The notes: generated by a model not told the origin, from the letters alone. 34,753 nucleotides of DNA from Bdellovibrionales bacterium (GCA_016713585.1 JADJOV010000009.1:1-34753); one strand, 5' to 3'; shown: positions 9,149-20,370, counted from the stretch's first letter. Numbers and translations are program-made.

Positions 9149-12100
9149 TTAGACTAGGATAACCGAGATTACAATGCCTGTAGCATCTACATCAAGAACT
9201 CTCCTGCGCTCGTGTTGGCTCCGATTTGTTGGCCACTTTATTTGCCTTCTCTGCTAGCAGTCCTTTGACTCTTCGAGGCGATCTTCATGACCTCAAGTTC
9301 TTTTGTTTTGCGCGTTCTCGGCTTCTAGCCTTTGGATTTTTGCCTCGGTCTCAGTTTTAACACTTTAAAGTTCGTTATAAAGCTCCTGAATGGCCTTACG
9401 AGTGGGGAGATAAGCTCAGTATAACGAACGCCATAACTGGTCCGTTTCTTTGTTGAGGACACAATGACATTGTTTGAATTTGCCGTCTTAGTTCTTTGAT
9501 AAGCGCTGATTCAGCCTGAGCAACGACCCGTAATGCTTAAGTTGCTCCTTGCTTTTCGTCTTTCCATGTCCACGAAACTGGACGAAGTGAATTTTGATTG
9601 AAGGAAAGCCCAAGATCAGAAGTTCCTCACGTCTTTTTTCAACCGCGCATCCGAACCGACATCCGGCGCGTTTGAAAGAGAAATATTGTTCACCCGAGGG
9701 CGGTTGATCCAAGATTTTTCGTTGCTGTCGTATCTGGTGATGCCGTTTAAGCAAACTTCCGAAGCTTACTGAAGGCTTAACAGTGACACCGATGCCGACA
9801 TTGCCGCCATTGAGGTAGCTATACCCGAAGCATCAGACTTACAGTCAGACTCGATCCTGAGGTGAAAAAATTAAGCCCGCTACTTCCTGCTCATGGCCAG
9901 AGCACCGATTACTCTACCCGCAGCCTTCCTGAAAATAAGAGCGTTATTCATGCCAACAAAGTCAGTATTCAATCGCATGTTGAGGTGAGCTCTCCATTGA
10001 CTTTGGCCGCGCCATTCACATCTAGAGTCAGTTTCCTGGGGTTGTGCCAATGCCTATGTTGCCCGCTGCATCGACCGGGCCCGTTCTGAACCACCAGTAA
10101 CTATCGAGATTACATCATTGCCGGATTTTGCAGGCCGAAAGTCGTCGTCATCCCCAAAGAATAAGCGGATTGTTAGCTGGAGTCAATGACAAACGAAAAG
10201 TTCCAGAGTCCGATCCATTAAAGAGGACGCCGTGGAGAGGTTGATGTGCATTCAGGAAGATTCGGCATGCCGAAATCCACCAGCGACAAAGCTCTTCGCG
10301 TATTGGCAGAATTCTAAGTTCAATCCGGTATTAGTTGATCCGGTGGAAAGAAAAAGATGGAAGAAAGAAGAACTGCACCTAGGAACCTATTCGTCCAGTT
10401 CCACCGATTTGAAGCGCTGCTGGGGGCCGGTTGTCCCCTATCCCAACGTTGCCAGTTGCGCCCTATTCTCACAACCTCATTGCCATTGGTAGATATAGCA
10501 AGGGATCTGATGCGGAGAGAAGAATCCACGATTGGTCGTGCCAATTGCAATCGCTGGAGCTCCGGCCGTACCGCACCTTGATCCACCCACCACAATTTTT
10601 CGTGGTGTTAACGCGCCTTATCCAATTTGGGAGTTTATACGAAGGAGTTGTAGTCCCGATCCCGACGTTGCCCATATTATCAATCAGACTCTTGCTTTGA
10701 TTATTAGTTCCTAACAAGAGGTTGTTGTTTCCACCATTCACAGGCCAGAATTAGCTAGTCCCTGTAAGGGGCTGCGGCAGTTGCCACCCATCCGCCAAAC
10801 AGGCTTCACCAGCTGCGTTAGTCTTCACCCCAAACCTGGCGCTGGCAGATCCGCCCGAAGCCAAAGAGTTCTCAACTCTTAAGTGCTTACCGGCTGGGAA
10901 TCCTTTCGCGCGTAACAGTTCTGACGGATTTGTTATCCCAATCCCATCATTCCCGTGTTGAAGTAAACATCCGACCCGGTCGTAAGGTCCATCAGTGATC
11001 CAGAACCCCGAACCGTCAGTTCCACAGCCAGCGAAGTCTCGACACATCGAACCTAATGATCTCTACCAAGCGCAATTGAGCGAGCTAAGCGCAGAGCCTG
11101 TTCCATTTGAAACCAGCACACTGTTGTTGCCATAGTTGCCGTGAGTCCTCGTTCCGCCTCGAGCAATTGGTAAAACTCCCGTCGGTAATCTTGGCAGCAT
11201 CCAACCTTGGAATGTCGGTGGCGGCAAGAGACCAAAGCTGAGCTGACCTGCCCGTTCGTCTTCATCAACGGTCCCGTGCAGCGCCATCTGCAGCGGGTAG
11301 AGTGAAATTTATGATGCCCAAAACTGGTGCAGTTATTTTTTGTACATAGCTTGCCCCATTGCAGATTCGTAAACTGAGGTGCCTTCGACAGTGGAACCTT
11401 GAACAGTTCCTGTTGTGACCAGATTCCTGCCTAGAGCTAATTGCTGTACTTCCGCCGATGGTACCGGCATTGATGGCACTACCACCGACTCTTCTCCAGC
11501 TGCAGGACAACGCTGGGATGTCTGCCTTCAACTCAAAGCCGCACCACTTCAGACTCGTCCCTCGGCCGCTGTTGTCACCTCTCTCGGTATAAGTCCCGGC
11601 TGTCCTGCAACATTTGGAAGACTCCGCCAAGACCTGCGCACCTACATAGGTTTGTCTACAAGATCATTGACGTCTAGGGGAGTACTGATCACTGGGGAGC
11701 GGCCGCAACATGGTGGCCCCTGATCCACACCCTAGTTGTACCCACCAACTTTATGTCAAAGCTCCGTCCGGACGCGTCTGTTCAGCTCAGTGCCCTTGGT
11801 CGAAACTCCATCTGCGATTATTGAACACTGTTCCTTTCATAGCCACCAACCTCGGCAGCTTATAAAGGCTTGGCAACAAACTGATTGAAATCGCTCGAGT
11901 GCTCCCACTGTCCACCAGTAAGTTCTCCAAAGGACTTGAACTTATCGACCGTCACTGGGGCTTGAGTTATAGACTGTCCATCCGCTACAATCTGAACAGA
12001 GAAAGTAAATTTCCTATTACCAGAAATTGATCTAGGGTATACCAGTTGCTAAGTTCAAAGTGATGCTCGAACGCCAAGGTCATTATTAGACATCCAAAGA

Positions 12101-12357
12101 TCCGATCTAACTGGGACATATCCTTGTTTGGAACTCCTTACATCAACAACTCTCAGCTCCTGGCGTTCCTTGAATCTTAATCCAATTCACAGCCAGTTAC
12201 AAACCACAATTCCAGCAGGACCAACCGCTCATTTACAGATATTCCCATTGCCAGCCATTGTGATCTGTGTTCTGAACCTATGAGCCAAAAGATAGCGGAG
12301 AGAAGCCCAAAAATAGTTTCGCTTACGTATGGTCGTGTTTTCCTGACAGATATTCAT
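9149..12357 (-). CDS. Large surface/fibre protein with 'GNVGIGTT' repeats and S74 autocleaving chaperone (frameshifted)
   Basis: Very large minus-strand gene of about 3.2 kb. The start at 12357 has AAGGAG upstream; a hydrophobic stretch 'ETIFGLLSAIFWLIGSE' follows in one frame (signal or anchor). The module 'GN(V/I)GIG-T-P' appears at least five times on the minus strand (near 10926-10955, 10648-10675, 10427-10453, 10041-10064 and 9783-9808), with 'LAISTNGNEVVRIG' before one, as in phage-tail-like trimeric fibres. At 9654-9620 the sequence reads 'SDARLKKDVR', the Ser-Asp-x-Arg-x-Lys signature of the intramolecular chaperone of endosialidase (peptidase S74), where Ser/Asp/Lys drive self-cleavage after trimer folding. 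A coiled coil, 'KTETEAKIQRLEAENAQN' (about 9360-9305), ends the protein. Typical predatory-bacterium surface protein by family; the host ligand is unknown. Dense indels. Confidence 0.8.
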
Positions 12358-12699
12358 TCGTCTCTCCTTGCACTACACCTTCGGGGAGGTCCCTCGCTTA
12401 GACTTGAGTCCCAATCCGATGGAGTCTTGCCTCACCTCTGGGATGCGCCAAAAAGACTCAACAAATTCATTAGCACTGACAAATTTCTAGCTAACATTCT
12501 TGATTCAGGCTTTGTCTCAATTTGACCCAGCCGAACAAGGTGGCCTACTTGCCCTCGCCAAACATTGTCACCGTCAACGCTATACAAATTCTCCTCTCCG
12601 ACCCCTATGTAATGATACCTATGTAACCTAAACCATATTTCTGAATAAATAAATGGAATAACATTTTATTGAAATTTAGTTTAGACAGGCGAGAAGTAG
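12358..12699. other. Intergenic region between divergent genes
   Basis: Lies between the start of the fibre gene (-) and the S41 peptidase (+). It presumably carries both promoters. An A+T-rich segment at about 12625-12680 precedes the peptidase start. I see no convincing gene; a minus-strand open stretch at about 12590-12490 is not recognisable. Confidence 0.35.
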
Positions 12700-13867
12700 A
12701 TGAGAACGATCATTCTGTTTTTGATTCTGGCAGCTGGAAGTCTCGCCTAGGCGGCCAATTTAATACATTACGGAAGATTGAAATGCCCTCGAAATCCGAT
12801 TGGGAAAAGGCTCTCACACCTCTTGAACTCAAAGAAGATTTGGACCCTTTTCGTTTCGCAAATCGAAAACGCCTACTCTGGATTTTTCTTTTTCAACGCG
12901 AAAATCGAATTGACAAATTTTTGGAGTGACTTCACTGATTCAGAACAGACGTCAACTCCTACAGGAATGGAATTCTGCTTGAATTACAAGAGTTGAGTCT
13001 CACAAAGACCACCACTTCTCGCCGGGAACTTATAAAGGCTCATCCTGCAGTGGTCGACTCGACTCCAAAGGATGGAAAAGCTGGAATTAACCCTGAACAA
13101 GGGAGGAGAGCGGGTCGGGTGTTAAAAGGGATGGACGATCAATCAAGGGGACGGTCCTTCAAGAAAAGCAGACGTTCTTAAGTATTGTTTGGCGAATTCT
13201 TCCAAGAGAAGATACCCTCATGGACGGATTTAAAGACAGGATCGCTGGAGCTCCACTGTTCGGGAAAGGATTATATTTTAGATCTAAGAGGTAATCAGGC
13301 GATTACTGCCATGATGGGGGAAAATCTTGTTTACGCCTTAGCTGGTCGGTATTAGATCCCAACGCATTTCTTTTTCTTCAACGAACTTGTGAATGTTAGC
13401 ACTTGAAACCTCGAGAGTTATTATGGCGCAACCTGAGGAGGAGATATCTCCCAACGTCAATCGCCCTCTTGACGCGCTAAGATCAATCCGACTCTAACCA
13501 TTATCTCAGAATAAAGGTGACCCAAACGTGAAGGCTTCACTACCACTGCTGAGTTTGGTTCAGAGGTTTTCAAGGAAAAGTTGTTGTTCTGGATAGGCAG
13601 TGTAAGTCAGCTTGAAGTTACCACCTCTTCCTTAAAACCCGTCAAATTTTAGGTGTCGGTCGCATGAAGCAACTCGCCGGGGTATTGCATTTTGCCAACA
13701 CGCGGATTTTAATCCAGCTTCCCAACTCCAAAAATTTTGTTTGGTTTGTCAATCATATGGGACAGGATTTGGCGATGATGTTTACCGCGAATCGATTGAA
13801 TTTCCCCGACATTCAGACACCCACCGACGCCGAGGCTCTGCCGAGTGTTCTGAAGATCAGCAACTAA
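12700..13867 (+). CDS. Secreted S41-family (C-terminal processing-like) peptidase (frameshifted)
   Basis: ATG 12700 encodes a signal peptide, 'MRTIILFLILAAGSLA', broken by TAG at 12748 where Ala-x-Ala should follow. Downstream, 'EMPSKSDWEKALTPLELKED' (about 12780-12840) is in a second frame. At about 13250-13340 the sequence reads 'LELHCSGKDYILDLRGNQ', matching the S41 'ilDLRgNgGG' block. At about 13575-13625 'FQGKVVVLDRQCKSA' matches the strand and nucleophile turn (Val-Val-Leu-x-Asp, then S-A-x-E) of S41 peptidases. The end has 'LPNSKNFVWFVNHMG' and 'PDIQTPTDAEALPSVLKISN'. About 385 aa, secreted. The catalytic serine is probably the Ser of C-K-S-A, but frame damage there prevents certainty. 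Multiple indels. Confidence 0.6.
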
Positions 13868-13882
13868 ACCGGGGCCAAATCC

Positions 13883-14653
13883 ATGAATTCAAACCCAAAC
13901 GCGTTCTTTATGCCCTCCCCTCGAGGGATTTTTGATCCAACCGAGGTCGGCGTCACCCGAAAACTCCTCACGACCATCGGTATCGAATCGTTTTTGACCC
14001 CGAACTAATGTCTGCATCAAGACTCCACGATGATTACGGAGAGGTCTGGAATTTTGTCCGCCTTGCTCAAAGCTGACTCTACGGTCTTGATGAATATTCA
14101 GAAATGATTATCTCCAGTTGAATCGATCAAACCAATTCCTTGATCGAAATAGACGTTGAGAATTTTGACGGAATAGTCTTGGCTGGGTGGACATGCGAAA
14201 GGAATGAAAGAATATTTAGAATCTTCAGTTTTGCAGAACTTGAATGTGCCTCTTTTTTCTGCAAAGAAAGTTGTCGTCGCCATTTGCCAGTGGATATCTG
14301 TGCTTGCGGTCTGCAGCAAAAGACGCTTCGGAAAGGCTTGATATAGCGGCAACGACAGCTCAGGTTCGCGCTCGCAGGAACGTTAGTGGCCGGATTCTCA
14401 CTTGCCTTTGGCTGAAATCCTAATACCGCACTTGGTCCGAGACAGTGAATATGAGGTCACTGACCATCTCTCGCCCATCCGAGCGACCCTCGTTCTGGTC
14501 AACTACTCCATACTCTGAGACTCGCTAGATAATATCCACTATGGATTTGTACCTGTAGACCAAAATTATATTTCAGCCTGGTCGCTGGGTGATGCCCATC
14601 GCTTTGAATTTGACCTTGTTAGAAGTTACGTCAAACATAATTTCTCTGTTTGA
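13883..14653 (+). CDS. DJ-1/PfpI-family (type 1 glutamine amidotransferase-like) protein (frameshifted)
   Basis: Cytosolic alpha/beta protein related to DJ-1/PfpI and Hsp31-type glyoxalases. Start ATG 13883, 16 bp after the S41 stop. Readable: 'KRVLYALPSRDF' running into 'FDPTEVGVTRKLLTTIGIE' (about 13890-13987), the usual first strand and N-terminal signature of this subfamily. Then 'VENFDGIVLAGW' (about 14155-14190; family reads D-G-L-x-x-P-G-G-H), 'KVVVAIC' (about 14269-14289) carrying the nucleophile Cys at 14287-14289 (family A-I-C-H-G), and 'FVPVDQNYISA' with 'GDAHRFEFDLVRSYV' (about 14545-14640), the C-terminal S-A-R-W-P-G-D-A-H motif. The end is TGA 14651. The residues after the Cys are garbled. 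Substrate not assignable. Confidence 0.65.
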
Positions 14654-15950
14654 ACCTTTTCCATCCAAGAAAAACACTTATTGTTTTCTATGCCACGCGA
14701 GGCCGTTGATGCATTACGATCAACCCACAGTAAGGTGGAGATCGGGTTACCAACAGAGAGGGGAGAGGAAATTAGATCTAATCGGTTCTTAAACGAAAGG
14801 CGGAAAAGGCCAGCATGAACACATGGATCGTGAGAATTGGACTCTCTGATGGCAGTCCTGTAAGTAATTATTTTTTTTGTGTACGCAGAGCCTTCATTCT
14901 CGAGGATCCGAGACGGTCAATATCGTAAGAGTCAATCTCAGGAATATTCCTGGTAGGACAATTCTATTGACATATGAAATGGTTTGAAGACAGTATTCAG
15001 CCCCCTTGTGAAGCCGAGTTGAAGGCCAAGAGGGGACAATGACTGGTCACCACTGCTGGGCCTGGAATCAAACGCGAGTCATCCAAAAGAACGATAAGAC
15101 ACTTCGCTTTCTCGAAAACTGAGCGGCGGCAGCTCATGCCAGGAATATTTTTCCAAACTGGATGCGATGTCCTTGGAGTGACCTAACCTTGAGATAGCGA
15201 TGACTGAGCTAACCCATCTTCACTGGCTTTCGCTGAAACCAACTTCTCGCTTTGAACAGCTTTTCATCCTTTCGACAACGCAGCGCGACCGCCAATTGGT
15301 TTTGAGTCGAGGAGCACAGCAAGCGAAGTCCCCTTCGCATTTCCACTTGACAGAAATGGGTATTGTTTTCTACTAGAGTGCTCAAGATGACCATGAACCT
15401 TTGCTCCTCTTGTAGGTGATGACGCCATGCTGTCGCTCAGTCACAAGTCCGTCTTCAACTTCAGCTCACACCGATCACCCTGCTCAGGTGGAATTTGGCA
15501 AGAGTAGCCCGGGCCTAACTGCCCATTTAACTCGAGGCCGTTCACGATGATATACTTCCCACTCCGCGTGAAAGCAAAGCTCTATAAGTTTTTCTGTTCT
15601 GAGAAAACAAGTACTTTTGTCATCGTCGATGCAATTTGCGCCCATTGTCCCACCACCCCAATTGGGATCCCTTGGGTGAATTTTGGCCGAGCCATAGGAG
15701 TCCCTGCCGGAGTCCCCCAGGGCAATGCCTTTAGTTCTCATAATGTTCCTAGATCCTTCGGAAGAGGAATCAGCTATGGTCAATCTCATACTGAAAAAAG
15801 GTCTCACCAAGATCAAAACTCAAAGAGTCCTATCTGCATCGAAAGCCGCAACAAGCCCCAGGTCTATGGCCAAACACGCTCTTAAATTCTCTTGAAGAGT
15901 TTTTCCAAATATGTGAGAAATTCTTGTATTTCATCATTACTTAGTATCAA
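14654..15950. other. Unresolved 1.3-kb region, probably a heavily frameshifted + strand gene
   Basis: No family can be assigned with confidence. Plus-strand segments with protein-like composition include 'NIVRVNLRNIPGRTILLTYE' (about 14920-14980), 'LTHLHWLSLKPTSRFEQLFI' (about 15208-15268), 'RQLVLSRGAQQAKSP' (about 15291-15335) and 'YFPLRVKAKLYKFFCSEKTS' (about 15552-15612), each in a different frame. The last two faintly recall YcgR/PilZ-type proteins, but this is a guess. A minus-strand open stretch of 110 codons (15816-15484) looks like a shadow. Confidence 0.3.
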
Positions 15951-16422
15951 ATGATTCGAATTCTGACAGCATCAATGTCGATGAATCTAAGTTGTCGGGT
16001 TATTTCTCCCAACGACCTTGATGAAATTATTAATTTGAAACCTCTAAACTGGCAGAGGTCATGCCTGATGAAACAGAGCGAGCCCTTCATAGCTGGCATG
16101 CTCGATGGCGGCGGGAATCTTTGGGCATTACCTAACACTTGGCTGGAGTTTTTTAGCTCGCACTCCAGATGACCATGTCCTTATTGGATATTTTTTTGGG
16201 GCAGGCCTTCTCGTTCGTCGATGGAATTGCTGACTCTGTGGATTGAACATTTGTCCTTTAACTCACTTCAAGCTCGGGATCAACTTTGTGAGTTGGCTAG
16301 GAAATTGGCTCGCGAGAAACACTTTCAGAAAGTCATTTTCCAAACCAAATAGGAATTGCAAATTCATTGTCATCTCTAGCCCCGAGGTCCGGCCCCATGT
16401 CTTTAGCGGAGAGTACGACTAA
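15951..16422 (+). CDS. Possible GNAT-type acetyltransferase or related protein (frameshifted)
   Basis: Starts around ATG 15951 with 'MIRILTASMSMNLSCRVIS' and 'DLDEIINLKPLNWQRS'. Later, 'TPDDHVLIGYFFGAGLLVR' (about 16162-16218) resembles the strand that precedes acetyl-CoA binding, and 'LQARDQLCELARKLAREKHF' followed by 'QKVIFQT' (about 16267-16350) resembles the acetyl-CoA helix and last strand of GNAT proteins. 'VRPHVFSGEYD' ends at TAA 16420-16422, 3 bp before glpD. The typical Q/R-x-x-G-x-G/A loop is not seen. Family call is tentative; that a gene is here is more likely than not. Confidence 0.35.
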
Positions 16423-16425
16423 AAT

Positions 16426-18047
16426 ATGAAAAAATTCTCATCTCACTCTCGACATTCCAATATCAAGAAAATGCAAGAATTAGATTTTGATCTCGTCATC
16501 ATTGGAGGCGGATAAACGGCGCAGGAGCCGCACGGGAGGCCAGTCTCCGTGGAATGAAAGTTGCTTTGATCGAGGCACGAGATTTTGCATCGGGCACCTC
16601 TTCCAAATCCAGTAAGCTTATTCATGGAGGCCTGAGGTATCTTGAGAATCTCGACTTTAAACTTGTTTTGAAGCGCTGAATGAGCGTACAAAACTATTTG
16701 AAATGGCGCCACATTTGGTTCATCCCCTGCGTTTCCTAATTCCGCCCTAGCGAAACGAGTCGGGTGAGTATGTTTACCATGGGTCTTGGAATGTGTCTTT
16801 ATGACGCCCTCGCCTTATATTTCAAACACCAGAAATGCACGAGCGCTTAAGTTCAGAGGAAACCCTCAAGCGAATGCCCATACTTGCCGCCAATAAACTA
16901 GTCGGGTCCTTTGTGTACTCGGATGCCTATATGGACGATGATAGACTCGTTCTTGAAACACTTAGATCCGCCCACGATCACGGAGCTGTTCCGTTGAATT
17001 ATGTTAAAGCGACTGGCGCCTCATTCAATTCAGATGGGTGCTTGAATGGCATTGAGGTTACAGATACTCTTGCCACGAATCCGCAGCCTTTCATGGTGCG
17101 TGGAAAGCATTTTATCAGCACGGTTGGCCCATGGACTGACCTTTTCGGCGAAAAATTGTTTCAGGATTGGAAGAAAGTTTTGCGCCCCACTAAAGGAATT
17201 CACCTCACCTTTTCTAAGGCACGACTGCCACTAACATCTGCCGTCGTTATGGCTGAGAAAACAGTTCCCGGATTGTCTTTGGAATACCAAGGCACGAAAT
17301 GGTCATCGTTAGCACCACCGGCACAGATTACTCTGGTTCCCCAGGTTAGTCGCCACAAAAGCTGCCGACGTCGACTCACCCTCGATATCACCAGACAGTA
17401 TTTTCCTGGTGGAAACCTCACAAAATCAGATCATGTCAAGCTTTGCCGGAGTGAGGCCACTCGTCAAAGATTACTCCTCAACAGAGGGGAAAACGAGCCG
17501 GGAACACACAATTATCAACGATCCCCGAGGTGTGACCTTTGTCGCGGGTGGCAAGTACACAACCTATCGACTTATGGCAGAACAGGTTGTTGAGGGCGCT
17601 GTTAAATACTTTTCAATTGAAGAACGGGTTCAATTCAAAAAAACAGACTCTGCGATTGCCCTTAACCCTTGGACTGATCCTGAGTCCTATGACAAGGCTC
17701 ACCTCAATATTGATCAATATTGTCGAACCTCTTTGTTAAAGAAGTCAGAAATACAGAAGCTGGTTGCTCGATTTGGAACGGAAGTGGAAGAGTTTTTTCA
17801 CCACAAACCGGAAACTCTCTTATTGGCAACTTGAAGCTTATCAAGCAATTGAAAACACAATGTGTTTAAACTTGATCGATTTTTACACTCGCTGGACCTC
17901 TTTTCCTGTCTGAACCAGATCATGGATTAAGCGCGCTTCCTGAAATCAGTAAGGTCTTTCAGGAAGCTCTTGGACTCTCTGATGCAGAGCTTGCAAATCA
18001 AGTTCAATCCCTTAAGTCATTTATTCAAACTGAACTGACGTGGTGAC
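16426..18047 (+). CDS. glpD: FAD-dependent glycerol-3-phosphate dehydrogenase (frameshifted)
   Basis: Oxidises sn-glycerol-3-phosphate to dihydroxyacetone phosphate and passes electrons to quinone at the inner membrane. Start ATG 16426 (a second in-frame ATG at 16471). Readable: 'LDFDLVIIGGG' then after one indel 'INGAGAAREASLRGMKVALI' (FAD-binding Rossmann motif, about 16477-16570), 'DFASGTSSKSSKLIHGGLRY' (about 16580-16640), 'YSDAYMDDDRLVLETLRSA' (about 16916-16972), 'STVGPWTDLFGEKLFQDWKK' (about 17118-17178), 'LRPTKGIHLTF' , 'SSFAGVRPLVKDYSSTEGKT' (about 17435-17493), 'EHTIINDPRGVTFVAGGKYT' and 'TTYRLMAEQV'. The C-terminal cap continues to 'LKSFIQTELTW' and TGA 18045. About 540 aa, the usual size. 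Six or more indels. Confidence 0.9.
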
Positions 18048-18393
18048 CAACGCGAGACTTCAACGTACTGTTGGACATTCCATCTTGCGAAAATTCATAT
18101 TTTTCTGATATCCTTGGATAAACCATAAATGATAACCCAAAGACTAGATGGCGGCCCAGTCCCAAAACATCGGCACTTCTCGATTCCAAATATCGATCCC
18201 GTGAAGGGTATTCATTAAAAATGGAATAAGAAGATAAGGGCCAACCATCGGTGCGGACAACAGGATTTCGAAGACGCGCATTATTTTGTTCATTGGGCAG
18301 GTGTATCGAAACTGATTCGAACGCTTTTTTCGTGACCCTCCAAAACACAGGTAAATCTTTGAAGCTGGGGCTATTGTTTTGCGCCCTGAACTG
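18048..18393. other. Intergenic region carrying R3 repeat copy 1; possible small - strand membrane protein
   Basis: Between glpD (+) and the metalloprotease (-). Holds repeat R3 (18250-18360). On the minus strand, 'MNKIMRVFEILLSAP' (from about 18291) runs into the hydrophobic 'MVGPYLLIPFLMNTLHGIDI' and, after an indel, 'LGYHLWFIQGYQKN', ending near 18060. This could be a small membrane protein whose start lies in R3. R3 copy 3 has the same minus-strand beginning, so this reading may simply reflect the repeat. Confidence 0.3.
18250..18360 (+). repeat. Dispersed repeat R3, copy 1
   Basis: About 110 bp shared nearly base for base with 29885-29994 and more loosely with 22583-22679, all in the same orientation. 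The core includes TGTATCGAAACTGATTCG at 18302-18319. In one frame it encodes 'GRCIETDSNAFFVTLQNTGK', related to the small protein of copy 2. Confidence 0.8.
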
Positions 18394-19676
18394 TCAAGCC
18401 CTGAGAATTTGAACGGATTGTTGTAAACGTCGTCCATCGCTTGATCTCAGGAAATAGAGGGACAAAATCATTCCTTTTTTACGCTCGAGGGTGACGGGAA
18501 TTTCTTGTTGATTCCAGGTCAAAGCCCCTTGAAGGTTATCTGAAACCCAGCCATTCATAAAAAACCGATGCTTTGTAAATATCTTTGAAGGCTCAAAATT
18601 TTGGAGCCAGCTTGTAAAAAGACTTGGAATTAATGGAAACTCAAAGGAGTAGCTTTTCTGCTCAAGGCTGCCACTCATTTCTATTTTCTTCCCTGATTTT
18701 TCTTCTTCGAAAATAAGCTTAAGGCGAATCCTTTGGGCATGTGCATCGTTCACTTCACCGATGAGGCGAAAAGCACCGGCCTCAGAAAAGCCAAATTTAT
18801 CCCAAAGTCCCGGCAAAAAGTAACGAGTTGGATAATAGCCTGTTGTACTTCCATCAAACGCAAGCTTCTGATCTGTGAAAAGCAGCCGATCATCTTTTTT
18901 GAATGAATAGGGCCAATTTGTGGCTTCAATTTCACCAATATCGCCTAGTCCATTCCACCCAGTTGTAAAGTCAGCGACATCTTTGGTCATCACCCAACAA
19001 GAATCGTGCTTCATCCCAAAAGTGTGCCCCATCTCATGGAGAAGCATATGTTGATATTGACTCCAGCCCCCACCCTTAAGTTCATTGATCCAGACAATGC
19101 CACCACTTCGATAATTCTTATGATCGTAGGCTGTTCGAATCGAAGCCCCATCCACACGGGTCGCAAGACTCAAGAATGGTTTCACGACTTCATTCGGAGC
19201 TCCAAATAGAATCAGAATTTTGCTGGTCAAGGCCTGATGACAAGCCTCTGAGTCTGTATGACTTGGATGACAGAACCTTTCCACCGCCTCACAGTCCGAG
19301 GATTGGGTCAGCTGCAAAGAAATGGTCCTATCAACACCATCGGGAAAGCTATAGGATTTATCTTCCAAGCGGAGTCCGCTATTTTGTACCGTTCAAAAAA
19401 CTGCTTCCACTTCTCTGAAGACTTCTTAATCATCATATGGAGCGCCGGCTGACTTAAGCCAATACGGTCACTCTTGATAAAGCAATAGGGAATCGGCTCA
19501 GGACCCAAAAACCAAGGATTATACAAATCGAACGAAGCCGCAGAGCCACCAGTTCCGGTGCCAGACCAGCCACCTGCACTCGCTCCCAAGGAGACTCCGC
19601 TCGTGATCAGGAAGACGAGCATGATCAGGCAGACGAGAGAAGAAGCTCCAAAGATAGAGCGGGTCGGGTGGCTCAC
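18394..19676 (-). CDS. Secreted zinc metalloprotease (metzincin type), one frameshift
   Basis: Exported protease. Start GTG 19676 with AGGAG upstream on the minus strand gives VSHPTRSIFGASSLVC, then the hydrophobic 'LIMLVFLITSGVSLGASA', a signal peptide with a possible cut after GASA. A Gly/Ser/Thr-rich linker follows. The catalytic motif 'HEMGHTFGMKHD' (about 19044-19009) is the HExxHxxGxxH zinc site of metzincins. Upstream, 'LTQSSDCEAVERFCHPSHTD' suggests disulphides. One indel near 19365-19372 separates the N-terminal part from an otherwise clean frame of about 320 codons that ends at 18394; the C-terminal 150 residues look like a beta-rich domain. The end is uncertain: 'FPEI' could be restored near 18445 by another indel. 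Substrate unknown; attack on prey or host proteins is plausible inference. Confidence 0.75.
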
Positions 19677-19702
19677 AAATTCTCCTTTATCTTTTTTCTT
19701 GC

Positions 19703-19752
19703 TCTTTGTTCTTTGTTCTTTGTTCTTTTTTTTTCTGTTCTTGTTCTTGTTT
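19703..19752. repeat. Low-complexity CTTTGTT/CTTGTT tandem repeat
   Basis: Three near-perfect copies of TTCTTTG/CTTTGTT followed by a run of nine T and TTCTTGTTCTTG, just upstream of the metalloprotease start (it lies on the 5' side of that minus-strand gene). It may be prone to slippage; on the minus strand it would encode only Lys/Asn/Glu. Confidence 0.7.
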
Positions 19753-19782
19753 GAAAGCCCCGACTTCAAGGCAGCCACTGGC

Positions 19783-20370
19783 CTAAGGGGTCCGGCTATA
19801 TCTGCACGTTCTATCGCCATTGCCAATATCAGCGCCAGTCACTTTCGCAAAAGACACCATCTCGGCGCCGTCGAGCATGATTTGAACTGAATAAGCTAAA
19901 TGCTGCGGACTTCCCATGAAGGGCGAATTCACGATAGCGGCCCCCTCGATCAGGACCACTTGATTATCTGCGCTCCATTTTGCGGCTACCATCTGTCCGA
20001 CACTCGAGTTGGCGGTGGTGGTTGATTGACTTCCCAAGCCAACTCCAGTGAGATCAAAAGTAGTCCTGTGTGAATCCTCAGATGGGAGGCTCGTGACGAC
20101 AACCAATTGTTGACATTTGTACTGTTCAACTAAGATCGCCTCTTTGGTGCGTTCACCATTGTTTTCGCAGGTGCCTGTCCATTTTCCTGCTAAGTTAGCG
20201 CAGTCAGGCCCGCTTACTTTAGTTTTGCTTGAAGCTCCATTTTGGATGATTCTTTTGATTGATGTCTCCAAGTTCTGCACAGAAAAAAATGCAGAAGCGC
20301 TCAGTGAAACACACTGAAAAACACCGACAACTGCTAAAATGATATTAACTTTTATGACCGCTTTGATCAT
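19783..20370 (-). CDS. Secreted 195-aa protein of unknown function
   Basis: Intact minus-strand gene. Start ATG 20370 with AAAGAGG upstream. N-terminal signal peptide 'MIKAVIKVNIILAVVGVF', then QCVSLSASA with a likely cut after ASA. The mature part has four cysteines: 'GPDCANLAGKWTGTCEN', 'EQYKCQQLVVV' and 'GDRTCRY'. 'LAGKWTGTCE' resembles the opening strand of small beta-barrel (lipocalin-like) domains, but I cannot name a family. It lies directly upstream of the metalloprotease on the same strand, about 107 bp away across the low-complexity tract, so the two may be co-expressed. One of the few genes here with no visible frame damage. Confidence 0.75.
   Translation of the reverse strand: MIKAVIKVNIILAVVGVFQCVSLSASAFFSVQNLETSIKRIIQNGASSKTKVSGPDCANLAGKWTGTCENNGERTKEAILVEQYKCQQLVVVTSLPSEDSHRTTFDLTGVGLGSQSTTTANSSVGQMVAAKWSADNQVVLIEGAAIVNSPFMGSPQHLAYSVQIMLDGAEMVSFAKVTGADIGNGDRTCRYSRTP

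Noticed and set aside
10232..11723. Plus-strand ORFs of 70-100 codons opposite the fibre gene.
   Set aside because: They are antisense shadows; the minus strand shows the repeated GNVGIG modules and S74 motif.
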